From: Asticcacaulis sp.
Lineage (GTDB): Bacteria > Pseudomonadota > Alphaproteobacteria > Caulobacterales > Caulobacteraceae
Length of the DNA: 64,000 nucleotides
Assembly (NCBI GenBank): GCA_024707255.1
Contig: JANQAC010000002.1
Span: forward strand, 738,001-802,000
Reading direction: 5' to 3'
Numbering within the stretch: the stretch's first letter is position 1; each line of letters begins with the position of its first letter. Shown piece by piece: positions 28,449 through 37,200 of this stretch. The translations under genes were made by a program, and so were the position numbers. The notes under the pieces were generated by a model. That model was not told the origin of the DNA. It saw nothing but the letters and a program-made list of their open reading frames with translations, and did no database searches.

Positions 28449-30041
28449 TCAGGCTTTCGGCGTCAGCCGCGCCAGCACGATGTCATTGCTGTTCATGACC
28501 AGTTTGACCTGCGCCTTGCCGTCGCTGCCCACCTTGAGCGTGCGCTTAGATTCCGGGCGGTCGAGCGTCAGCGCCTGCAAGTCACGTAGCTGATCCGGCG
28601 ACAGAGCCGCCGGCGCGCCCATGGCGATATAGGCGCTGTAGGCGTCGTTCTTGCGATAACCCGTGCGCTGCACGCTCAGATCATACACACCGGGCTGCAA
28701 ACCCTCGAAGGCGAGTTCGAGCGGCCGCGACGGCTTATTAGGCACGAGCTTGCTGAAGAAGGTGCCATTGCTGCGGCCCTGCTGGTCGGGCAACTGGAAG
28801 TCCCAGGCGACGACCGAAACGGCCGCGCCATCGCGCGCCGCCCAGACCTGTTTGTCGGCGCAGGGGATTTCATCGCCTTGCAGCGCGTGCAGATATTTGT
28901 AGGCGAACCATGACGACTTGCGCACGCCGTCCTTGGTCATCAGGCCGAAACCGCCTTCGAACGGCTTGGACGGCGGACCGGGCTCCTCGAACAGGTCGGA
29001 ATAGACCCAGTAACTCATGCCCTGCGCTATGCCCTGAACGGCCTTCAGCTTGCTAAGAATATAGGGGGCGGCGATATAGGAATCATGGCTCAGGTCGCGC
29101 GGATTGTAGCTGGTGCTCCATTCCGAGAAATAGAGCGGCAGGCCCGGAAAGGCCGAAGCCTCGATCTGGGCGCGGACCTTTTTGACGTCGCCGATAATGG
29201 CGTCGGGGTTTTTGGACAGTTGCAGGTCCATCTTGCCCTCTTCGTCGAGATAGCCGTAATCGACGCCATAGGTGTGTGTGGTGATGAAATCGACAGGCGT
29301 ATTGGTGGCCTTGGCGTAGGCGAGAAACTCAGGAACCCAGCCGGCGCCTGCGGTCGCCGGACCACCGACACGCAATTGCGGATCGATGGCCTTCAGGGTG
29401 CGGGCGGTCAAACCATAGAGGGCGAAATAGGCTTCCTGATCGCCATATTGCCAGAAACCCGCCAGGTTCGGTTCGTTCCAGACCTCGAAGAACCAGGACC
29501 GCACCTCGTCAAGCCCATGGCGTTCGATCATATGGCGCGCAAAGGCGTCGACGAGTTGCTTCCACAGGTCGAAACGCGGGTGCGAGGTATTGCCCTTCCA
29601 GTAGAAGATGGTCTGGTCGGAGGTCTTGAGCGCATCGGGCGTGAAGCCAAGCTCGACAAACGGCCTGATGCCGTCCTTCAGCATCGTATCGTACAGGTAA
29701 TCGATGCGGGTCCAGTCATAGACCAGCTTGTCGTCCTGCATCTTCACCGTGCCGAGCGCATCGGTGAAGATGTCGTGAAAACGCAGATAGCGAAAGCCGA
29801 GTTCTGTGGTCGCTTCCTTCAGTTGCGCCAGATTGGCGTCGCGGATCGTCGTGCCGGGGTAATCCGCGCCGACCGACAGGTCGAAGAAGCGGTCGAGCGG
29901 CTGCGTCGCCTGGCTCAAATCCAGCACGGCGCGACGCGCTGCGGCCTTCGCGGCAAAGGCAGGCCCGCCCAGACCGGTCAGGGCGCTGGTCAGGGCGAGG
30001 CCGGAAAGCGCCGACCGGCGGTTCAGGGAAGGAGGTGTCAT
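28449..30041 (-). CDS. Secreted GH39 glycosidase (beta-xylosidase type)
   Basis: The protein is about 530 residues from the ATG at 30041. That start is preferred over in-frame codons up to 30110 because it places the twin-arginine signal (NRRSALSGLALTSALTGLGG, cleavage near AFA) at the N-terminus. The catalytic barrel has the acid/base Glu in FFEVWNEPNLAGFW and the nucleophile Glu in LPLYFSEWSTSYNPRD, as in GH39 beta-xylosidases. A C-terminal beta domain follows (LQPGVYDLSVQRTGYRKND). It is convergent with GH2 and preceded by a 514-bp regulatory gap. On the minus strand, TTGACG and TCTGAT separated by 17 bases form a plausible promoter. Beta-xylosidase is the likeliest activity. Confidence 0.9.
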   Translation of the reverse strand: MTPPSLNRRSALSGLALTSALTGLGGPAFAAKAAARRAVLDLSQATQPLDRFFDLSVGADYPGTTIRDANLAQLKEATTELGFRYLRFHDIFTDALGTVKMQDDKLVYDWTRIDYLYDTMLKDGIRPFVELGFTPDALKTSDQTIFYWKGNTSHPRFDLWKQLVDAFARHMIERHGLDEVRSWFFEVWNEPNLAGFWQYGDQEAYFALYGLTARTLKAIDPQLRVGGPATAGAGWVPEFLAYAKATNTPVDFITTHTYGVDYGYLDEEGKMDLQLSKNPDAIIGDVKKVRAQIEASAFPGLPLYFSEWSTSYNPRDLSHDSYIAAPYILSKLKAVQGIAQGMSYWVYSDLFEEPGPPSKPFEGGFGLMTKDGVRKSSWFAYKYLHALQGDEIPCADKQVWAARDGAAVSVVAWDFQLPDQQGRSNGTFFSKLVPNKPSRPLELAFEGLQPGVYDLSVQRTGYRKNDAYSAYIAMGAPAALSPDQLRDLQALTLDRPESKRTLKVGSDGKAQVKLVMNSNDIVLARLTPKA

Positions 30042-30122
30042 GAAAACGCTCGTCTTTGAAAGCCATAAAGCAGATGGCCGGATCAGAACGATTAAGCCGT
30101 CAGTCGTCAAGAGAAAACTGTA

Positions 30123-30146
30123 TGTGAAGTAAAGATTTAAATTTGA
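30123..30146 (+). promoter_or_regulatory. Shared 24-bp motif, copy upstream of GH39
   Basis: It matches 17 of the 20 fixed positions of the motif (TGTGAA, then TTTA-n-ATTTGA at the same spacings as at 23508). It overlaps an inverted repeat AGTAAA (30128-30133) / TTTACT (30149-30154). It lies 82-105 bases upstream of the GH39 start and upstream of the minus-strand TTGACG, an activator-like position. Confidence 0.5.
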
Positions 30147-30346
30147 AATTTACTCATCGGGGTGTCAACACAACCGCCAGAAAGGGGGGGCTCCAGGCTC
30201 AGACTGCTGTTCGCATCACCACGCCTGCTTTTGTAATGATGGAGTTTGCATCGGCGTCATCAGGCAGGGACTTTGCAGCATAAGCCCATTTTCCAGAGAG
30301 CATAGGCCCGATCAACGACCTCAAATTTCGACGTAAGAAATTCATT

Positions 30347-30395
30347 TGTGAAAATAAGATTTATATTTGACATTTCCGAGTCGTCTCTATATGCC
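30347..30395 (+). promoter_or_regulatory. Shared 24-bp motif with plus-strand promoter TTGACA
   Basis: The motif copy at 30347-30370 agrees at all 20 fixed positions with the copy at 23508. It runs into a consensus -35 TTGACA (30367-30372), with TATATG 15 bases or TATGCC 17 bases downstream. No plus-strand protein gene follows, but a structured sequence and a terminator do. Confidence 0.5.
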
Positions 30396-30399
30396 TGAC

Positions 30400-30532
30400 T
30401 TATCCATTCGCGGGTCTCCCGGCTCTCCACGCAATATATGAGTCAGAATTGGCGCGGCGCCTGCTTCTCCCTGGAAAGGCGCCGAATTTTATTACTGGCC
30501 TGCTCCCGCGGCGTGGCGCGGGAGACTTTTTT
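30400..30532 (+). ncRNA. Candidate small RNA, about 130 nt, between GH39 and GH29
   Basis: A sigma-70-like promoter (TTGACA at 30367) predicts a start near 30400. The sequence then folds as three elements. CTGACT (30395-30400) pairs with AGTCAG (30441-30446) and encloses CGGG-tct-CCCG. GGCGCC (30456-30461) pairs with GGCGCC (30478-30483) with TTCTCCC in the loop, an anti-Shine-Dalgarno-like tract. A terminator hairpin with T6 ends at 30532. There is no open reading frame with a ribosome-binding site. The promoter carries the same motif as the GH74 promoter, so co-expression is predicted. Boundaries are estimates. Confidence 0.5.
30503..30532 (+). terminator. Rho-independent terminator, plus strand
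   Basis: CTCCCGCG (30503-30510) pairs with CGCGGGAG (30517-30524), followed by AC and six T. No T-run follows on the minus strand, so it does not look like the terminator of the minus-strand fucosidase operon that ends at 30556. It ends the candidate small RNA. Confidence 0.75.
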
Positions 30533-30555
30533 CTGGCCATATTGGATATCTATGA

Positions 30556-31881
30556 TCAGGCAAGCCGCAATTCGATGACCGTGACGGCCGGGCCGCGCGA
30601 CGCCGGCGGTACGGACAATGCAAGACCGTCGCTGGTGGCGGACCACTTCACCGTCTCACCCGACAGATTCCGGACATCGACGATCTTGCCCGCCAGAGGC
30701 GGCAATACCAGTTGATCCTGCGGCCAGCCGACAATATGAACGAAGATGCTCTTGCCGGCCATGGTGGCGCCATAGACGCCATCCACGGGCTGGAATGGTC
30801 CCGGTCGTGTACCGTAAACAGCGCGGCCGTGCCGCTTCAGCCACAGCCCCACGCCTTTCAGGGTCTCGGCCTGTTTGGGCGGGATAAGGCCGTCACGGTC
30901 CGGGCCGAGATTGGCAATCACATTGCCGTTGCGTACAATGGCATCGACGAGCAGCCGCACGAGTTGATCCGTGGTCATGACGCTGTCTTCGGGGGTATAG
31001 CCCCAGGCGCCAGTATTGATGGAAAAGGCTTTTTCCCAGGGGCGGGCCCGGATAGGGCCGGTGATCGGGCTGGGCCCTTCGGAAATGTCGAAATCGCCCT
31101 GCCAGCCGGAGCGCGGATTGATCACGATATCCGGCTGGTATTTTCGCACCATGCGGTTCAGCTTGTCCGGCTCCCAGAACCACGCGGCGTCGGCATCGGT
31201 GCCGGTGTGCGCCAGCCAGCCGCCATCCCACCACAGGATGTCGATATGGCCGTAGTTGCGCATCAGTTCCTCGACCTGGGCATAGGTCTGTTGTTTGAAC
31301 AGGGCGGCGTTTTCGGGCATTTCCTTAGGGTGGAAATAGGCCGGGAAACGCCAGTCGAGCGGAGAATAATAGAGCCCGACGCGCAGGCCCTGATGACGCA
31401 CCGCTTTCACATAGGGCGCGATCAGGTCGCGGTGGGCCGCCGCGTGCATGGAATCATAATGACCGTAACTTGCCGGACTGTCCCACAGCGCGAAACCGTC
31501 ATGGTGTCGCGCCGTCATGACCATGTAGCGGGCGCCGCCGGTTTTTGCCAGGCGGGCCCAGCTATCCGGATCATAGTGGCGCGGGTTGAATTCCTGTGCG
31601 AGTTTCGCGTAATCTTCCGGCGCGACCTTCTCGTTGAACATGTACCATTCGCCGCGACCGGGAATGGCATAGAGCCCCCAATGAACAAAGACGCCGAACT
31701 TGGCATCGCGCCACCAGGCCATCTTGCGCTCCGGAAGCAATAGGTCGGGCGCAAGGGTCGGGTCGGCATTAGCCGTTTTTTGCGCGGACCGCTGCTCGTC
31801 GGTTACGGTCTGGGCCATAAGCGCGGATGCAGTGAAGGGCATGGCCAGCGCCCCGGTGATCAGGCTGCGGCGGTCAAACAT
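30556..31881 (-). CDS. Secreted GH29 alpha-L-fucosidase
   Basis: The start at 31881 is chosen over the ATG at 31887 because GGAG lies six bases upstream of it. The signal (FDRRSLITGALAMPFTASAL, ending MAQ) is twin-Arg-like. GH29 barrel motifs are WWRDAKFGVFVHWGLYAIPG, MVMTARHHDGFALWDSPAS and IDILWWDGGWLAHTG, with the nucleophile Asp in LWWDGG. A C-terminal beta domain completes the 441 residues. It is nine bases after the paralogous fucosidase at 31897-33483, so they form an operon. It would remove alpha-1,2-fucose from fucosylated xyloglucan side chains. The acid/base residue cannot be assigned by eye in this variable family. Confidence 0.92.
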   Translation of the reverse strand: MFDRRSLITGALAMPFTASALMAQTVTDEQRSAQKTANADPTLAPDLLLPERKMAWWRDAKFGVFVHWGLYAIPGRGEWYMFNEKVAPEDYAKLAQEFNPRHYDPDSWARLAKTGGARYMVMTARHHDGFALWDSPASYGHYDSMHAAAHRDLIAPYVKAVRHQGLRVGLYYSPLDWRFPAYFHPKEMPENAALFKQQTYAQVEELMRNYGHIDILWWDGGWLAHTGTDADAAWFWEPDKLNRMVRKYQPDIVINPRSGWQGDFDISEGPSPITGPIRARPWEKAFSINTGAWGYTPEDSVMTTDQLVRLLVDAIVRNGNVIANLGPDRDGLIPPKQAETLKGVGLWLKRHGRAVYGTRPGPFQPVDGVYGATMAGKSIFVHIVGWPQDQLVLPPLAGKIVDVRNLSGETVKWSATSDGLALSVPPASRGPAVTVIELRLA

Positions 31882-31896
31882 GGGCATCTCCGGAAG

Positions 31897-33483
31897 TTAT
31901 AGGCTCAGTTTCAGCACGCTGCCATGGCGTGTCGGCAGGTTTGCCGGCATGGCCACTACAAGAGCTTCGTCAGTTTGCTGGAAGGACACGGGCTTCGTCT
32001 GTCCGAGGAGTTGCACCTTGCGGACCGGCCGGTTGAGATGCCCTGACTTATGGCCGAGCGCGGCAATCTGGCATGTCGTGCCCGGATCGCCGAGCGTAAT
32101 GGCATAAAGCGTTTCGCCCTTTGTCGTGAAACGGATATCCTGGCCGGTATAGGTGTTGTTTTCCATGAAGGCGCCATCCGTCGTCTGGGTCGGGCCTTCG
32201 CCGTAGATTTTCCACGGGCGTGAGCCATGGATCGCTTCGCTGTTGACCGACATCCAAGCTGCGAGTTCATCGAGCAGGCTTTGCGATTCAGGCGGCAGGC
32301 TGCCATCGGGATAAAGAACGATGTTGAGCAGCAGATTGCCGTTCTTGCTGACGATGTCGGCCAGCATATGGATGACGTCAGGCGCCGTCTTGTAGGTATA
32401 GTTGTCGCTGTAGAACCAGTCGCCGTTCGAGGTGTCCGTTTGCCAGGGCAGGGGATTGATGCCCTTGAGAACGCCACGTTCCACGTCCTGGACGCACATC
32501 TTACTGCTGTATTCGCCCGAACCGAAGGCCTTGCAGTTATATACCGCCTGTGTCCGCCCGGTCTTGTCTGTGGCGTTGTTATAGAAGTGCGACAGGAGGG
32601 ATCGCCCGACAATGCCGAAGGGCAGACCGCCGTCCGAATAGAGCAGATCAGGCTGATAATTGTCGACCAGATCGCGTATGCGGTCGAACCATATCTGGTG
32701 ATAGGCCGGGTCGCGCGTGTACCAGGTTTCGGTGCTGCGATAAGGCTCATCCTTATTGTCGTGATAAAGGTCGGCGAATCGCGGATCGGCGCCGTCATAA
32801 TTGACACCCAGCTTCGGCCACATCTGATCGTAGAGATGGCTGGGATAGAACCAGTTGTGGCTGGCGCCCAGATGCTCGGAGACGCCGAAACGCAAACCGC
32901 GTTTTTTTGCCGCCGCCTTCCAGGCACCGACGATATCGCGTTTCGGACCCATGGCGGCGGCGTTCCAGCGGTGGGTCTTCGAGTTCCACAGGTCGAAATT
33001 GTCGTGGTGTACACCCATGCTGACGAAGTATTTGGCGCCGGCCGCCACGTATTTGTCCATCAGGGCTTCAGGATCGAATTTCTCCGCCTTCCAAAGGGGG
33101 ATGATGTCCTTGTAGCCGACCTCAGATGGATGCCCGTAGGTCTTGAGATGGTGTTCGTAGTGCGGATGCCCTGGAATGTACATCTGGCGGGCGTACCAGT
33201 CGCCGGCGCGCGGCACGGCCTGAGGCCCCCAATGGGCCCAGATGCCGAACTTGGCGTCGCGGAACCACTCCGGCGCGTGATATTGCTCCAGTGAGGCCAT
33301 GTCCGGCGCGAACGGCCCGGAAGCGATCGGCAACTTGTACTCAGCGGGCTTTTCGGCGGGTTTGCAGTCGCCATCAGCGCCGGATTTTGCGGTTTCCTGG
33401 CCAAATGCCAGGGGAGCGCTTGCCAGGCCGACTGTCGCCAGGAGGGGGGCGCCCAGAAAGCTGCGTTTGCTTATCTTATTCAT
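31897..33483 (-). CDS. Secreted GH29 alpha-L-fucosidase, larger paralogue
   Basis: The protein has 528 residues with signal peptide ISKRSFLGAPLLATVGLASA. The GH29 blocks are WFRDAKFGIWAHWGPQAVPR, YFVSMGVHHDNFDLWNSKTH and YQPDLLYSDGGLPFG, where the Asp in YSDGG is the expected nucleophile. The RAGDWYARQMY loop and YNCKAFGSGEYSSKMCV are typical of the longer GH29 subgroup. It is first in the two-fucosidase operon. The two paralogues differ enough to suggest different linkage preference, for example alpha-1,2 on xyloglucan against other plant fucosides. Its promoter must lie in the 800-bp AT-rich gap to the right. Confidence 0.92.
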   Translation of the reverse strand: MNKISKRSFLGAPLLATVGLASAPLAFGQETAKSGADGDCKPAEKPAEYKLPIASGPFAPDMASLEQYHAPEWFRDAKFGIWAHWGPQAVPRAGDWYARQMYIPGHPHYEHHLKTYGHPSEVGYKDIIPLWKAEKFDPEALMDKYVAAGAKYFVSMGVHHDNFDLWNSKTHRWNAAAMGPKRDIVGAWKAAAKKRGLRFGVSEHLGASHNWFYPSHLYDQMWPKLGVNYDGADPRFADLYHDNKDEPYRSTETWYTRDPAYHQIWFDRIRDLVDNYQPDLLYSDGGLPFGIVGRSLLSHFYNNATDKTGRTQAVYNCKAFGSGEYSSKMCVQDVERGVLKGINPLPWQTDTSNGDWFYSDNYTYKTAPDVIHMLADIVSKNGNLLLNIVLYPDGSLPPESQSLLDELAAWMSVNSEAIHGSRPWKIYGEGPTQTTDGAFMENNTYTGQDIRFTTKGETLYAITLGDPGTTCQIAALGHKSGHLNRPVRKVQLLGQTKPVSFQQTDEALVVAMPANLPTRHGSVLKLSL

Positions 33484-33916
33484 ATTCCTGCCTGCATGAT
33501 GAATGGCCGGCCGTTATCTTCCTTAGCCGTAGATCTTTGGCTTTATGTAACGCGAAGACGTAATTGCATCAATAAAAATAAAGTTCATTAGGAAATTTAT
33601 GCGTCCGGTTCCAACTGGCGAATCTTCAGTTGCAGCGGATGGAACAGGGGACTTGAAGCATCGCTCATCGGGCAAGGTAATTTTTCTCTGTTTATGATCG
33701 ATGTCAGCGGTCGGGAAGTTCCATCTTAATTTTAAAAGCAAGTGGCAACTGGATAGTGTTGCGTGGCAAAATATGACTTAGCTATTTTATAGGCGATGTG
33801 CGGAGGCGGTCCTTCTTTTTGCATATTTTGCACATAAATATGAATAAAATAAATTAGTTATATGGGGTGCGGTCATCGGCATCGCCCTGGTTTTCGGCGC
33901 TTAAATGTGTTTCATG

Positions 33917-33974
33917 GGCAAAAAATAAAATTATATTTGATGAAATTGGCGGACAGGTGTATTGTCGTACAATA
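33917..33974 (+). promoter_or_regulatory. Plus-strand promoter with operator-like inverted repeat
   Basis: TTGATG (33937-33942) and TATTGT (33960-33965) are separated by exactly 17 bases. The -35 is the end of TTATATTTGA, a weaker copy (14 of 20 positions) of the shared 24-bp motif. The -10 is one arm of the perfect inverted repeat TATTGT-CGT-ACAATA (33960-33974), so a repressor bound there would block transcription. Confidence 0.45.
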
Positions 33975-34105
33975 AGCTTAGCGCCTGGAGTCCTGTCAGG
34001 TTGCTGCGGCGCGTTTCGAGCAAGCTTGTTAACAAGGCGCAAATCGTCCCAACCGATTGCGCTTCCTCCCCGACTCCCTCGCTCCGCAGCGCGAGGGGCT
34101 TTTTT
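33972..34105 (+). ncRNA. Candidate small RNA or attenuated leader upstream of the TonB receptor
   Basis: Transcription from the promoter at 33937 would start near 33972. The RNA would contain a strong hairpin GCGCAAATCG (34037-34046) / CGATTGCGC (34054-34062). A single-stranded CCTCCCC (34065-34071) that could pair with Shine-Dalgarno sequences follows, and then the terminator at 34076-34105. Because a terminator 180 bases before the receptor start would otherwise cut its transcript, this is either an independent RNA or a conditional attenuator for the receptor. No open frame with a ribosome-binding site is seen. Confidence 0.45.
34076..34105 (+). terminator. Rho-independent terminator in the receptor leader
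   Basis: CCCTCGC (34076-34082) pairs with GCGAGGG (34091-34097), followed by GC and six T. There is no upstream plus-strand protein gene in the preceding 5 kb. Confidence 0.75.
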
Positions 34106-34164
34106 CCGAAATTTATGAAGACGGCGCCTTGTGTCAAAGGCGCAACAATCATGACGTTTCTTAT

Positions 34165-34181
34165 ATAAAATGAAATTTTAT
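34165..34181. promoter_or_regulatory. 17-bp perfect inverted repeat before the TonB receptor
   Basis: ATAAAAT-GAA-ATTTTAT is symmetric over its full length. It overlaps a TATAAA that could be the -10 of the receptor promoter and ends about 105 bases before the start codon. It is a likely operator for a dimeric regulator; the protein is unknown. Confidence 0.45.
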
Positions 34182-34285
34182 TCTTGAATCAAAAATGCCG
34201 CGGCTATTATCCTACAAATGGCGGCGCGGCTGCCACGAAGAATAAGAAGCGGCGACGGCGTCAGTTTCGGATCAGAGGGAAGAAA

Positions 34286-37200
34286 ATGAAAAAGCTCACG
34301 AGTAGGATTTTATTGGGCGCAAGCGTGTCGGCCATTGTTCTGGCGGCCACGGGCGTGTCCGCGATGGCGCAGGAGGCTGCGGCAGGAAATGATAGCGCGC
34401 CTGAAGCCAAGGCGGCCACGGACGATACGCTTGTTATTGTTACGGCGCGTCGGAAAGCCTTGCAGTCGGCGATCCAGATCAAGAAGAATTCGGACACGAT
34501 CGTCGACTCGGTCGTCGCCGATGAGGCTGGCAAGCTGCCTGACAATTCGATCACCGAAGTGCTTCAACGCGTGTCGGGCGTGTCGATATCCCGATTCACC
34601 GGGTCTAACGGAGGCAGCACTGCGTTCCAGATCGAGGGTACGGGCGTCACCGTGCGCGGTCTTCCCTTCAATTCGAGTATGCTTAACGGCCAGCAGCTAT
34701 TTAGCGCTAATGGCGCGAGCGCCATCAGCTGGAACGAGGTCACGCCCGAATTGATGGCCGGTGTCGATGTCTACAAGGCGTCACGTGCTGACCTCATTGA
34801 AGGCGGTGCGTCCTTGATTAATCTTCGCACCCATCTGCCCTTCGATTTCAAGGAGACCCAGCGCCAGCTCACCGTCGGTGCAAGTTACGGCAGCCAGGTA
34901 AACAAGGGTTCGCCCCGTGTTTCCGCCATGTTCTCCAAGCGTTTCGACACCAAATTCGGTGAAGTGGGCGTGTTGTGGGATGTGGCCTACAGCGCTCTGC
35001 ACCAGCAGAGCAGCGATTTGCAGGTCGGTGCCATGTTCGGCGAATATGCGCCGACTTCCACGCGTGACGATCATCTGGCTTTTGTTCCCAGTTCGTTCAA
35101 CTGGAGTACCAGTACGAGTAAGCGCGAACGGTACGGCGCCTATCAGGCCGTTCAGTGGAAGCCGAATGACAACCTGACGCTGACCAACACGGTGTTCTAC
35201 ACGCAGTACAACGACGATAGTTGGGGCAACAGCGGTGGCGTAGGGTCTTCCCCCTCGGCGGCATCTGCCGTTATGCCCAAGGTCGGCGCCCCGGTTGAGT
35301 ATGACGCCAATGGCGCTTTGCGCGCGGGTAGCCTCACTGTAGGGTCCACCGGCAATTCGGTGGATTGGTCGAATACGACCGCGAGCGACAGTTTTAAGGC
35401 GGCGAACGGCTGGTTCCCCTCCTATTATATGATGGATTGCGGCGGCGTCTTTGGCAGTCCCGCGTCGTCGCTTCAGTGGGACTGGTCGGCCAATAGTGGT
35501 ATTGATCCGAACAATCCCCCTGCGGATTGGGATGGTAAGCGTCTGGTGCAGTGTGGCCCAGCGGGTACGTTTAATCCGAGCGGCGGGGCATCGGCCACGC
35601 ACGGCAAAAGTTCCACGCTCGATATTTCGCAGAGCTTCATGTGGAAGCCCACCGACCGTCTGGCGGTTCGTGGTGGTGTGCAATATGTCAGTTCCAGCTC
35701 GACCGGGGAACAGTTTTTTGTTGGCCTTGCTCAGACCAGCCAGTTAGTGACGTCAATGGACGTCGACCTGACGGGGTCTCTGCCAGTGTTGTCTGGTCTT
35801 TCCACTGCTGGCATGCTCGATAAAAGCAGCGCGTATCTCAGCAATTTCGGCTATCACAGACCCGATAACAAGGGGGAGATGGTCGCTGCCCACATCGATG
35901 TTGAATACCAGGTCAGCGATGATGGATTCCTGCGCAGCATCAGTTTCGGCGGGCGTTCCGCCACCCGTGACGAGAACGACGACTTTGTAGGGACCTATTG
36001 GGCGCCTCTGAGTCAGTCCTGGCTCGGGAATCCGTGGGGATCGCATCCGGGAGACCCGACTTATGGCGCGGGGAATATACTATATCTGACGAATACGAAT
36101 GTCCCGTCGTCAGATTATGAAATCAGCACCTTCAAGAATTTCTTCGGTGGTGAAGCGGCTGTTCCAGCCCAGCTTCTCGTCCCCAGCCAATCGCTCATGC
36201 AGAGTTATGACTGGTATCATTTGCTCTCGACGTATAACGGGCAGATCGCTAACGGGACAGCGGATGACTATTGGACGAAGTATATTGATCAGGGGCTGAA
36301 CAAGACCAATAGCCACATCGCCACGAATGCGGTCTATATCCAGGCTAAGTTTGCGCACGATGGTTTCGGTTTCATTCCGGCGTTCTCGGGTAATATCGGC
36401 ATTCGTTCGTTCAGCGAAACCCTGCATGCGAGCGGTCTGCTGCAAACGCCGAATGCCGCGAACCTTGCTCTGACCTTGCAGGACAGCCTGGATTACTACA
36501 ACGCGCAGCAGGCGCTGGCAGCGGATCCGAATTCATCGCCGGTCTTTCCGACGCTGTATTCGTTTGTTCCTGGGTATAGCATGCAGACCCGCGACTACAG
36601 CTACCATCGTATTCTGCCTTCGTTCAACATCAAGTTCGACGTAACCAATAAGTTCATCATTCGCGCTGCGGCATCGAGGGCGTCTGCCCCGCCGAACCTC
36701 AATGATATCCGCGCGGGCGGTTCGATTTCCGCCAGATCAGTTTCTGCCGGAAATCCGCAGGCGCCTTCGATTCTCACAGGTGTTTCCGTTAACGGTGGGG
36801 GCGCAAATCTGAAGCCGACCATGATCAACAGCCAGGATCTGACGTTCGAATACTATCCGTCGTCGTCCAGTTTCCTGTACTTCGATCTGTTCGCCAAGCA
36901 GGTTGAGGATCACCCGGTGTTCTATTCGTTCATCGCCAACAATCTGCCGATCCCGGCTTTGGCCTACGCCAATGGTGACACCCCTCCGGTCAACGCAGGG
37001 GACCCGGATCCGGGGACGCCGACTACACTGGATCTTCCCTGGCTCTATCTGCAGAACAAGACGTCGGAGCAGAAGGCCTACATCAAAGGCTTTGAACTCG
37101 GTGGGCGTAAGTTCTTCGATAAACTCCCCGGTTTGCTTCGCGGGTTTGGCCTTGATGGCAACGTGACCTACATCGACAGCCGAAACCCTGCCCAGCAGGC

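Larger units (their letters stand above)
30042..30555. other. Regulatory gap upstream of GH39
   Basis: There is no protein gene. The gap contains two copies of the shared 24-bp motif (30123-30146 and 30347-30370), an AGTAAA / TTTACT inverted repeat (30128-30154), a plus-strand promoter (30367-30395), a structured candidate small RNA and its terminator (30503-30532). The GH39 promoter reads leftward from about 30110. Confidence 0.55.
33484..34285. other. 802-bp AT-rich divergent regulatory region
   Basis: It separates the GH29 operon (minus) from the TonB receptor (plus). No protein gene is supported. Contents in order: AT-rich DNA to 33860, a plus-strand promoter with an inverted repeat (33917-33974), a structured candidate small RNA or leader ending in a T6 terminator (34105), a GCGCCTT / AAGGCGC hairpin (34124-34143), and a 17-bp inverted repeat (34165-34181) before the receptor. 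Confidence 0.55.

Noticed and set aside
29085..30059. A 324-codon plus-strand frame opposite GH39
   Set aside because: GH39 on the minus strand has a signal peptide and both catalytic Glu motifs; the antisense frame has neither motif nor start signal.
34184..34285. Upstream in-frame start for the second TonB receptor
   Set aside because: It would place a Lys/Arg-rich tail in front of a normal signal peptide. The ATG at 34286 has a proper ribosome-binding site.
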